Shown here: positions 9,347 through 19,347 of the stretch, in pieces | Numbering within the stretch: position 1 is the first letter of the stretch | Layout of the letters: each line of letters opens with the position of its first letter | DNA from: Thermothelomyces thermophilus ATCC 42464 | Lineage: Eukaryota > Ascomycota > Sordariomycetes > Sordariales > Chaetomiaceae | Reading direction: 5' to 3' | DNA: 64,000 bases | NCBI RefSeq assembly: GCF_000226095.1 | Contig: NC_016472.1 | Location: 4,092,001-4,156,000 of the forward strand | Program-made: the position numbers and the translations under genes | Notes under the pieces: generated by a model | What the model saw: the letters and a program-made list of their open reading frames with translations, nothing else | The model's database searches: none | What the model was told of the DNA's origin: nothing

Positions 9347-12300
9347 AGGTATGACTCCGAGGAAGGTTCTGCAGAGTATCTTCTCCGATATGCCTTGAAC
9401 ATATATGCCTTGAACATGCGTGAAGTTCGGGGTTTGGATGGAGCGGCCACACTTCAAGGTCCGACTTGGACGTCTCCTGTCTTAATAAGAGGTAAGGTAC
9501 CAACCTACCTATCTACCTGTACTACCTTATATGTACCTTAGGTATGTACTTACCTACAAAGGTACCAGGTAGCGAAGCATCGAGTCTGCTCTGGGGAGGA
9601 TTGCACCTGACCGCACCGCACCTTCCCCCTCCCCGGATTCCGGCACTCGCATTGCCGTACCTGAGGCGCGGGGTCTCTCGTGCTTGGCCACGTCGATATC
9701 CACTACACCAAACAGCCCAAAGTGACGCCCATGCAGATAACAGCCAGCTGCTGGCCAGCCACCCACCACAAGAGATGCCGGGGTAGCATGCCCGCAATTT
9801 GCTGCAGGCCATGCAGTCGCGAGGTTCGTCCCGGATTCAGGGAACTGGCGCGCCCCGGGGGGGAGGGGGGGAGGAGGGGGTCAAGCCGCTGGGCATCAAT
9901 CAATGAATCGGTAATTTGGTGCTGCCGGTCATGCCGTGGGTGCGGGCGAGCATGATTGGAGGCAGAGCAAACCGCCAGTCATCCGTGTCACCAACCCGGG
10001 ACGAATTGCAAGAACGCCAGCACCACCGGGAGGGCAGCGAGACTGGCCAAAAACCACCTGGCGCGTCTGCCACAGAGCCTCATCAGCATTGGGGTTCGAG
10101 CAAACTTCCCCGGGCCTTCAAGGTCGCTGTCGGCACGCCGCAGTCGCTGGCTTGGCCTCTCATGGCTCATCCCGTTATGAAGGTGAGCGTCGGGTCGGCA
10201 CAGCTTCGCACAGCTTAGAGCCCTGAGATGAGAATGCTTCGGGTGCGGTTGCTGAGTGAACCAGCCAAGTATGTCGGTAGTGGGCATTACATCCACTCTC
10301 GCAATCGCCGTTTATTTTAAGCTTCGCCCGACGTTGGACTAAGCTCGGTGAGGCTCGTGGCCCCTGCCTGTCAGGGCGCATTTACATCTACGGAATTTGG
10401 GAATTGTAATTTTGAATCTGCTTAGTGTAAGTGGCTGGGGCATCAGGTCAAGATTTCTGATATAATTCTCAATACCCGCTCGGTGCCGCCGGTTCTTTGA
10501 GCTCCCCAGTAAACCACATATTGGCCGTCGCGTTCGATCTTTCGAAGAAGAAAAAAAATAATAAAGGGGGACAAATATGCGATTACATTCTCCCCTTGAA
10601 TTCTTGCGAGCTTTTCTGCGGCCGGCCGGATAACCACCAGGCGAGTGAGCAAGCAACCCTCCATCAGAAAAGGTGGCCCACGAGCGCTGACATCTTCCGT
10701 GACGGTCGACTGCAGCGGAGCCAACAACGAGAAGAGATCTTACCATGTTTAGGTTCGCAAGCTACCAAGCAAAAGTAACCTTGGCCAACTCCAGCAGCCG
10801 CCAAGTGCTCGCGCAAACTTTCGGTAACCAGCCCGGGCAGTCCAGGGCGGCCGCAGCTGCAGAGGCCCCAAAGAAAGAGAGAGAGAGAGAGAGAGGGAGG
10901 GAGGGAGGGAGGGGGAGAGAGAGAGAAAGGAAGAAGAGGAGGGATACCCCGCGTTCTCCAGCCCGCGGGCATGGCAAAGTCCCTGAACTTTGCGGCTCTT
11001 CGATTCCTTCGGGCCGTCCTATCCATATGAAGCTTCCGTCTCCCACACCTCCTGCAGCACTCGGAACGCTGTCGCGACGCCGGTCTGCCCAATGAGACCG
11101 CTCCGTCCTCATGCACATTCGCGGCCTTCGTGTGCCGGCAACTCTCGACTGGAAACACGACCGGCCATGTGGACTGCTGCCGCTAGACTGCTCTGGTGTC
11201 AACCCCGCTTGGGTTTGACGCCGCGTTGGGCGTCTTCAGCCGTGATCGTGCGACGAGGGTGATCCATATAAGGAGCCGGGCATTCAGGGAAGGACTCAAC
11301 TTGCCTCGTGATGGTTTTGAATATCGCGATCCATCCGAGTATCCATCACATCTTTGGCTCTCTTGCCGGCTTTTTCTTCCCAAAAGATTCTTTGCAGGCC
11401 CTCGCCGCTTGTCCAACTTCGCCGACTTGCCCAAACATGAATCTGAACAGCGCCTCGATCGGCATCCGGAGATACGGGGACTTGGTCTTGTCGCAGGAGG
11501 GGGGAACACAGCAGCCGCCCCAAGAAGATCCGAGGCCCCCATTCTACACGAGGCCCAGGACACCTCCTCGGCCTAATCCTCCCCCCACGAACGCGGGCGA
11601 AGGTCAAGAGACGGACTCGAGTCCGAACCAAACTTCATAAGGCTGAGTGAGCAACGCTTCCATGTGAGCGACCCATCGCAGACACCCCGGCTTTTGTTAT
11701 GTCCCTTGAGGCGGCGACTCCCGATTTTCAACTCAAAACTAAGACGAGTCCCGCACAGAGCCCGTCCTAGTGTGGAGGCATGCCGACCATAAAGAAGGCC
11801 GGCAGTTTCAACTAGCGTTTCTCCTCCCCCCCGACTCGCTCGGTGCGGGAACCGGCAATTTTGAGGACCCGCGTCGAACAAGCGAGATGCGGTCCGGTGG
11901 CACAGATTGACCTCACTTTAGTGGCACCAAGTGTTTCCCCTCCCTCCATCCCCTAACGCACGCTTCCATTCGTCGACCACAATGTTCGCCCGTTCACTAT
12001 CTTGTTTTTGCTTCTCTCACACCGCCCGCTGCAAAGAGTGGTAGGAGCGAGTTATCCGCCCCTGCTGTTGCCGACTTGAGGTCACGAATACCTATACGTA
12101 TATACCCAGGCTACGTTTTCATCTCGTTTCCATTGCCTGTCTGTTTGTCCTTGGGCTTTGTCGTCTGGTCGTAACTGCATTATCAACCCATGTTCTTTGT
12201 GTTCTTACCCTCACGCGGGAGCTACCACTCCAAAAAGGGATCTGAGGCAGGACGTGGGTACTTCAAAAAAAAGGGCGAGCGCGTTCCCGTTTGGAGGACC

Positions 12301-12972
12301 CGGAGGACCCGGAGGACCAGGAAGAGGACAGCCAATCTGATTCAGAATACCCATCCTTGAAATTCACCAAATTTTCTTCTCTGAGCCGCCGGTGAACTTC
12401 GGAACCTTGTTTTAGACGTGAGCTCTTCAAGCTATCAAACTCGGCCAAACCGTCCCCAAGAAGAACCAAACGTTCTATATTACACACGCAACCTCCTCCC
12501 CAGTAGACTCGGCGCTTCTCGCTGTCCGTTAAGTGTCCGTTTCCATGCTGCCTAGTGTCCCCGGGACCCGCAGATTATTTCGAGCAAACATGGGAGAAAA
12601 GGCCAGGCCGAGGGGTTGATAACACCATAGAAACAAAACAATGTTTCGTACAAAACAAACTACCTGCCTGGAGGCTGCCTTGAACCGAGAAAAACAAAAA
12701 GAGAGAGAGTGAGACTTTCAGACTTTGCATGGCCGCCCTAATCTATATCTCCTAAACGGCAGCTACCAAGTCCACTGCTATAATACTCAACTTCATCCTC
12801 GTCACCCAGTCTCTTGATGTCCGATGGTCGTAGTTCCTCGCAAAACCCTCTCACATAAATCCCGGTATTCTCGCGTCCTTCGCCGTCCAGTCTTCCAATT
12901 CTCCTCTCTGCCGCTCCCCTCTTTCTTCCTTCATTCCAAACGAGGCGCAGGCGCAATCTCGTCTGACCCCCG

Positions 12973-14419
12973 TCACAGAGCGCTCAAATCCAACGGTACG
13001 CTGCTTCCCCTCCCGGCGCGGTACCTTCGCGGCCCGCCGACAAATGGTCTCGGCTTCGGGAAGTGCTCCTCGCCATGGAACCGCCACCGCGAGTCCTGCA
13101 CGATATACCGCTCGCCGCCTGGCGAGGGCGACGGGCCGCGGCCGGGACTTGGCGTTCTGCCGCCACCGCCGCCGTTGGGCGTGAGAGTGAAGTTGCTTGG
13201 GTCCAGCATCGAGAATGTGGACGCACGCCCCGACGCGCTCGAGGCCGAGTGAGAGAGGGACGAAGGAGGGGCGGGCGCTGCCGAGGGCGGGGGAGGCGGC
13301 GGCGGCGGTGCCGGGGCGGAGGAAGGAGGAGGCGGTGGTGGTGCTGCAGGGGCAGAGGAAGACGGAGGAGGAGGAGGTGGTGGTGGTGGTGGGGCCGGCG
13401 CGGAGGAGGGCGGAGGCGGTGGGGCCGGCGCTGGAGGAGGGGAGCTCGAAGGTGCTGGGCGAGGTGGTGCTGGCGGTGCTGCCGCTGGAGGCGGCGCGAC
13501 ACTGGACGCAGCGCAAATGGCTGCTTGCGCGGCAATGCTCTGGGAAATGCTGCTTGTTGACGCCGACGGCGGAGGGGGTGGTGGCTGCGAACGGGCTGGA
13601 GCCGGCGGCGGTCGCGGAGCAGCAGCGGGAGGCGGCGGCGGCGGAGGCGCAGTCGAGGGTGCGGTGGAAGATGGCTTCCGCAAGCCCGGAGGGGGTGGCG
13701 GCGGTTTCTTGCCGATTGGAAGGGGCGGGGCTTTCTTCGGCGTGCTTGGGGAACTGCTTGCTCCCGAAGGCGATGGTCTGCCGGGAATAGGTGGGGCGGG
13801 AGCTGCGGGCGGCTTCGGGGCAGATCGCGGAAGAGTCTCCGAGTCTGATAGGTAGGAAGCATCTCTGCTCGCTGAAGTCAAAGTTAGCTTTGGCGACGGT
13901 GCCGTTGCAAAGAGTCTCGGTGGCTTCTCTCACCCCCTGTGTCGACACCTCCTCCTGTCTTGCGCAATTTTGGCATGCCACCGACAAACAAGCCGGCTAG
14001 ATGCGGAGGTCCATCCGATCCCGAACTTGGTGGTTGTGCTCGATCGCCTTGATCACTGTTGCTTCTGGCTCGAAGTCCCGGAACGGGAGGGGCGAGTCCT
14101 CCGGCTGCCTTGGGCGCCCCCGGAACTGGGGGAGCGCCGAGGGGCGACGGGCCCGGGCTGCCGCCTGACACGATTTTTCCTCCTACTTGCGGTGCGGAAC
14201 GGTCATTCGTGACGGTCTTTCTCAGCGCTTTCCCCTTGTGGATATCTGCAAGCAGTGCTCCCTGTGGACGAGTTAGCAGGGAAGTATTCGCCGGAAAAGG
14301 AGGGCAAGTCAACGGACTCTAGCAGGCGAGGAGGCCACCGATGGGGGGGGCGGAGGGGGGGGAGCTGGTACACCACCCCCCGGGGGCGGCGGCGGCGGTG
14401 GCGGGGGAGGGGGAGGCAT
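12973..14419 (-). CDS. vrp1: Verprolin (WIP family actin-regulating protein)
   Basis: Three exons, complement(12973..13871, 14261..13934 and 14419..14318 read downward), give 442 residues. Intron 14262..14317 is GTCCGT...CTAAC...CACAG; intron 13872..13933 is GTGAGA...CTAAC...TTCAG. The start is MPPPPPPPPPPPP. Splicing then makes SPARGALLADIHKGKALRKT, a WH2 actin-binding motif at about residues 31-50, followed by NDRSAP. GGMPKLRKTGGG follows near residue 130. The middle is polyproline runs of the kind bound by profilin and SH3 domains. The C-terminus holds RYIVQDSRWRFHGEEHFPKP and ends RYRAGRGSSVPLDLSAL, the WASP-binding end typical of fungal verprolins. Family knowledge: it binds Las17/WASP and type I myosin at endocytic actin patches and affects polar growth. 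The start keeps the family's polyproline N-terminus. Confidence 0.93.
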
Positions 14420-15445
14420 CGCGGAGTGTCTCTGGGGCTACGATCCGATTTCGATGATGGATCCGAGCGATGATGGTGCGAGTTTGGGCTCGGGAAGCGG
14501 ATGAACGAGTGAGGAAATGGAAAGTTGGGATTCCGAGTTTGAGGTGTCGACGTGCAACAATATAGCGGCAGCACAAACTCAGGGTTGGCTAGCGAGGATG
14601 GAGAAAAGAGCAACAAGCCCGTGATCTTTCTGAGATGCCAAAGAGTAGGTATGTATGGAATAGTGTTGAAGGCGCCTTTTGAGCGCCTGCGTCACCTTCT
14701 CTAGGCATGTGCCTTGGCGCCAAGAAGAAACGCGCTGCCCCTAGTCTCTACGGAGTATATTGTACTGTAGATACATACAGTACATACTTACTGTAGTATA
14801 AGGAGTACAGTGTAATACGTAAGTTCCTGAGGCACTGCTGTAATCCGTATACTCCGTAGGTATGTAAGGAATACTTGACTAGTGGCGCTGGTATGTGCTA
14901 AATAACTAATTCGTACAGTATTCTGTAAATCATTCGCTCTGTACTCTGTAAACTGTAATTCGTACTTCATGCGGTATGCCGATGTGTATACGGAGTAATC
15001 CGTAGCCTGTACCGCAACGCGCGAATTGCTGAGTGGTTTGATGAATTACCCCAGTGCATGCAACCAAACGCGGCTTCTGTTCAATTGAGGCGGGCGACCT
15101 CCCCCGGTTCGGTTTCGACAAGGATCTCCACCATCGCACTTGCACCGCGGCGCGTTCGAGTGAACTGGGTCTTTGAACATCACTACGAATCCCCATTACA
15201 TCCTTCCCATCTTGCACCAACGGCATGTTCAGCATCTCACCATCCGCCCGACTGCCGCCAATTCAATCAATTCGCCGAGGATATTATTCTTCTCTCATTT
15301 CTTTGTCAGCGGTGCGCATATCCCCTCGGGGTCTGATTTGACTATTTTTTTTTCAATGGCAACTACGAATGCAGTAGCAGCCATCTGAAGCAAACCGGGT
15401 TTTTTTTCTTCGCACTCTAATATACGGTCTTCACGGTCGCCGACC
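14420..15445. promoter_or_regulatory. Divergent intergenic region with TACGGAGTA repeats
   Basis: This 1.0 kb lies between verprolin (-) and a mitochondrial-protein gene (+) and should hold both promoters. Exact motif copies lie at 14749-14757, 14850-14858 and 14989-14997; the last extends to TACGGAGTAATCCGTA. Between 14745 and 15005 many further TACT/AGTA/GTAC steps are seen. Confidence 0.55.
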
Positions 15446-16777
15446 ATGTTACGTCGACCATACCCGCCCAGCTCGGGGCTGCTGATTTGCCAGGCTTGCG
15501 AGTTGGTGCTCAACAAGCCGCAATGGATACGAGTGGGCAGCCGCACTTCAATGGCGCTGCACACGGGCAGACGCTCAACCAGGGCAAACTGGACAGCCCT
15601 CAGCTCATCCGCCTTTGGCCGCGCGTTCACAACCTCACAACCGTGCCCAAAAGCGAAGCGGTCACAGGCATCACAGGGTGCTGACGTTTCACACAGCCGC
15701 TTTGGCAAGGCGGGCGCATCAGCAACCTACCATCCTCCTGGCCCAGACGCCGCAGCGGTTGCTTCGGCCGTGGACCGCGTCGTCAGGGCATTCATGGCTT
15801 CCTCCGGCATCCCCTCGGAGGAGACTACCTTGACGGCGCTGCGAGCGATTGCCCAGATTGATGTGAGGCCGCCGCCAGCTGCTGCAGAGCGTCGGTCAGA
15901 AGACGCCGCCGCCGAGACCCGGGGGCCAGCCTCGCAGCTGCTGGGTCTGGATGGCCTAGCTCCCCAGGCCGGGGATGCGGCACGGCCGCCGAGGACCCCC
16001 TCGCAACGGTCGCAGGACGTTGTCGACAAGGTCTCGGAAGCCGCCTACACCATTGTCACCCGCCCGACAGTCGTCATCACCCGCACAATTCTCGCCGAGT
16101 ACGTCAAGCTCCAGGCCCGTCTTGGCAAGCCACAGAGCCTGCCGCAGATCCTTCGTCTCTATGCAAGCAAGCCCACGCCCAAGCTGGTCTCTGGCTCCGT
16201 CCAATATGTCGAGCGCAACCCGAACAAGGCAGAGAGCGCAGTCGACCCTGCGGTGGCTGAGGCTGCTCTTGACGCCGCAATCGAGGCCAAGGACCTGGAG
16301 GCCGCGATCGGCATCCTGGAGAACACCTACTCGGCAAAGGCCTTCTTGCGGTCCAAGCTCATTAAGAAGGGATTCGTGCCTGGGCTGGCAGCCGCCGGCA
16401 CGCCCGTTGCCATCTACTATGCCGCTACCCAACTGGCCCAGTTGCAGCACTCGCTCGAACCCAAGGTTGCGACCGGTTTCGTATTCGCCGGCGCCATCTG
16501 CTACGTGGGGTTCACTGCCACTATCGGTATGGTCGCCCACTTCACGGCGAATGACCAGATGAAACGAGTGACCTGGGCATTGGGCACACCTCTCCGCCAC
16601 CGGTGGCTCTACGAGGAGGAGCGCGCCGCCCTCGACAAGATCGCCTGCTCCTTTGGTTTCTCGGAAGAGCACCGCTATGGCGAGGAAGAGGGGGAGGAGT
16701 TCATGTGGCTTCGGGAATACATACTCAGCAGATCGATGATTTTGGACGCGGTGGATCTCATGCCGGGCATGAACTAG
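15446..16777 (+). CDS. Mitochondrial membrane protein of unknown function
   Basis: One intronless frame of 443 residues. The N-terminus (LRRPYPPSSGLLICQACELV, later GRRSTRANWTALSSSAFGRA) is rich in Arg, Ser and Ala with no acidic residue for long stretches: a mitochondrial presequence. Residues about 100-160 are Ala/Arg/Pro-rich linker. A helical part follows (ILAEYVKLQARLGKPQSLPQ) and then an alanine-rich segment DAAIEAKDLEAAIGILENTY. Two hydrophobic stretches lie at about residues 310-330 and 343-366 (FVFAGAICYVGFTATIGMVA), suggesting an inner-membrane protein. The C-terminus is charged and conserved-looking (TPLRHRWLYEEERAALDKIA). I cannot name the family. A role in respiratory-chain or translation upkeep would be a guess. 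Start chosen as the first ATG of the frame. Confidence 0.82.
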   Translation: MLRRPYPPSSGLLICQACELVLNKPQWIRVGSRTSMALHTGRRSTRANWTALSSSAFGRAFTTSQPCPKAKRSQASQGADVSHSRFGKAGASATYHPPGPDAAAVASAVDRVVRAFMASSGIPSEETTLTALRAIAQIDVRPPPAAAERRSEDAAAETRGPASQLLGLDGLAPQAGDAARPPRTPSQRSQDVVDKVSEAAYTIVTRPTVVITRTILAEYVKLQARLGKPQSLPQILRLYASKPTPKLVSGSVQYVERNPNKAESAVDPAVAEAALDAAIEAKDLEAAIGILENTYSAKAFLRSKLIKKGFVPGLAAAGTPVAIYYAATQLAQLQHSLEPKVATGFVFAGAICYVGFTATIGMVAHFTANDQMKRVTWALGTPLRHRWLYEEERAALDKIACSFGFSEEHRYGEEEGEEFMWLREYILSRSMILDAVDLMPGMN

Positions 16778-17755
16778 GTCCCGGCCGCCTGGGCGCAATC
16801 AACGTGGAGGGGGTGAGAGAAGACTGCGGCTGACGCTGATGACGGTGACCGGGGGGAACAAGGCGGTTGATTGTTAATACCTACGCGTCGGGAGACACCA
16901 ACGGCTTGGCGCGCTGCACCGACAGGCGGTTGCGAGAACTCGGATCGTCAACCTCTCGGAGCCCGGCCACTCTTGGCCCAACGACTCCCCTGCCCCCTGG
17001 CGCCGCCGATGATCAGCCGTGGGGCGCCTAGACAGCGCTGCCGCACTCGCCGTCGCTGCCAAGCATTATGGAGCGGAAATGGCAATCTTCCCTGTCCATG
17101 CCAAACCGCCCGAGATGGGATTCAAGCGACATCCCCAGTCAATTTACTGTGCAAGGCTCTCTTCTGCGGTTGTTTCATGATTTCCGTCCTACACTAAGAT
17201 TACGGTCATGATGCCCAAGTGGAGTTTTTCCTCTCGCCAAAAGACGCCTGTCACACCCTTGGTAACTAGCTTTTTCCATTGCGACAACGAAGCCATGTCT
17301 GGTGGCCTTTCAGTCAGCGCTCCGCTATTCACGACCCCATCAGCACCCGCAGACCAGGGTAGTTTGTGTACACTACTGCTAAGAGCGGCTCCGGGGTTTG
17401 CTGCACCAGGGAGATGCAGGCACCCTGCTGATGCAGATAGTTCACCTGTACCCTATAGTATAGCCACATTTTCCCCTTCCCTTACAGTCCTCCCCATGTC
17501 ACACAATACTCTTCATGTCCTCCCATATAAACTTCGGACGATATCCGTCCCCCGGTCTTATCAAGTAAAGCCATCCGTCGAAGACAAAGATTCCCAACTC
17601 CACGAGGGGAAGTTTCAAGCTGATCAAGCACGGTCAAGCACGGTCAAGCCACTCTTTCCTGGCCATCCTGCTTTTCAGCCCAGATATCCATCTCGCTCAT
17701 TCATTTTCCAATTCCCGTTCCGCCCTTCTACCCTTTTCCTTGCCTCCAGCCTAGA
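16778..17755. other. Intergenic, no gene seen
   Basis: This 978-base gap separates two plus-strand genes. An open frame from 17208 runs into the next gene but looks like promoter or 5' UTR. A direct repeat of GGTCAAGCAC lies at about 17620-17650. Pyrimidine-rich blocks precede the next start. Confidence 0.5.
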
Positions 17756-19347
17756 ATGGCCAGAGGGGACCCCATTGACCCGGTCCAGTGTGGTAAGCAA
17801 CAGAGCTATGCCGTCTGGACCCAGGCGAGGAGATCACTTGACTGACGTTGCTGCTAGCCCACTATGCCAGCTTCGCTTCTCACCTGGACCGGAGGTCATT
17901 CGACTTCATGTATTGGTTTCTCTTTGTCCTAGTCGTCGTTATGCTATTCCTATCTTCATGGAGATACAGCAGGTTGGTCTCTCCCTCGACGGTCTTCTAT
18001 TGTCTTGGACTACGTGCCTGCACTGGAAGCTGACATGTCTCTCTCTCCCTCCTTCTTTCTCTTACCTTGTGCGTGTAGCGACCTCGAGAAAGTCCGAGTT
18101 CTGGGTCTCGAGCCCGGTACACGCCAGTACAGAAACAGGATGAGGAAATGCATGATCATCTGCGGCTTCTATGCCGCCGTATCTGTTGTGGCTGTCGTCA
18201 TGGAGGTGTATGCCCTCATGGCGCTGCAGTTTTGTGACGGCGAAGACCTCATGCCGCTGTACTGGTCCACCTGGACCATGATGCAGGTCGGTTCCCTCAT
18301 CGCCATAGTAGGCATCATGCTCGCCATATTCAACAGCTTGCGCGGGAACAAAAACCCGTACGTTTTTTTTTTTTTTTTCGGTCCCCTTCTACTTTCCCCC
18401 CCTTCAGCAGTGTGTGCTACCCCTCTCTCTCTCTCTGCATTCAAGGCATGCGGCCACTGTTCCACTCCTCCGTCGCTTGCTAACTAACATGTGGCATCCG
18501 CTTTCCTCCAGACCATGGGCCCTGGCCCTCGGCACGCCCGTTCTCGTAGTAGCAGGCATCGGCCACGCCGTCCATGGCGCCGTGCACAAGCGCGTCAAGC
18601 GCGTTCGGTCGATGAGCCGAGGCAGGAGGCGGGCCATGTCTGCGTCGGCCAGCAGCTCCGTCGCCCGGCTGGAGTTGGCTGGTGTGTGTGGTGATAATAG
18701 TGGCAGCGGGGGTCTACCCATGAGCAGAGAGTAAGTCTCGAGTCGCGGGACGGGACACAGCCTGTACCCTACGCAGGGCCGCTGAGACAGGGCCCAAGTT
18801 GAGGAGGGTTGGGATGAGGCGCGCAGAGAGCTGACTTGAGACATCCAGGCTGACCCTCCGTGCCGACGATAACGATGAGAGGAAAGAGGTCGCCACCCCC
18901 GCTACCACGGGGATCCCGGCCCATTTTGTCGGCTTCACCGCGAGCGGCGCGCCCATCTTGAGGTTCGCCGAAGACCCGGGCCGGCTGGAGCCCGAGCGCG
19001 CGGTCGTCGTCGGCCAGGGCGACGACGGCCACGTCATGATCGCTTTCAAGAAAGCCATGGCCCTCGCCGGGGACACCGACATGGACGGCGGCAAAGACAA
19101 CGGCAAGGGAAACGGAAACGGAAACGGAAACGGAAACGGAAATGGCAACTACACCAGCTGGGCGCGCGGCGGTGGTGGCGGATGTGGGTGTTACAGCAAC
19201 CCCGGCCTGGGCGCCTCGGCGGTGGGCGGGCTGGCTGATTCTGCTCCAACCTCGAGGAGCGGGACCCCCGGGCCGAGGTCCCCTGTTGTCAGGATCGCTC
19301 CTCCGCCACCCGGGAAGGGCCCGGGGCACGGGGATTCTCCGGTATGA
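17756..19347 (+). CDS. Four-span membrane protein, fungal-specific, function unknown
   Basis: Five exons, join(17756..17792, 17858..17972, 18079..18357, 18512..18730, 18849..19347), give 382 residues; each junction keeps frame and uses GT...AG. Hydrophobic spans: DFMYWFLFVLVVVMLFL, then CGFYAAVSVVAVVMEVYALM, then MQVGSLIAIVGIMLAIF, then PWALALGTPVLVVAGIGHAV. Loops hold conserved-looking pieces LEKVRVLGLEPGTRQYRNRM and DLMPLYWSTWT. After span four comes a basic stretch (HKRVKRVRSMSRGRRRA) and a long tail. The tail includes a (Gly-Asn) run from GGAAAC hexamers at about 19108-19145 and a Gly/Pro-rich end. I recognise this only as a type of hypothetical membrane protein common in Sordariomycetes. 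No catalytic motif is visible. The tail is low-complexity and its exact end is the least certain part. Confidence 0.78.

Larger units (their letters stand above)
7068..12972. other. Gene-poor 5.9 kb region with short palindromes
   Basis: I find no frame with family resemblance or sensible exon structure. Contents: TACGGAGTA-type repeats at 7550, 7576 and 7775-7790; a perfect 14-base inverted repeat at 8631-8667; ACCTA/TAGGT clusters at about 9308-9346 and 9500-9580; a purine GAGA/GGGA stretch at about 10873-10940. The part below about 12970 probably includes the verprolin 3' UTR. Open frames such as 11308..11640 and 8572..9054 are unconvincing. Confidence 0.5.

Noticed and set aside
11308-11640. 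Possible 110-residue small protein after a TATA-like CCATATAAGG
   Set aside because: No family resemblance or supporting splice or codon signal. Overlapping frames on the other strand are equally open.
7068-12972. A decayed transposon or virus-derived element in the gene-poor region
   Set aside because: I see no terminal repeats, transposase, reverse transcriptase, integrase or capsid-like reading, and no strongly AT-rich mutated block.
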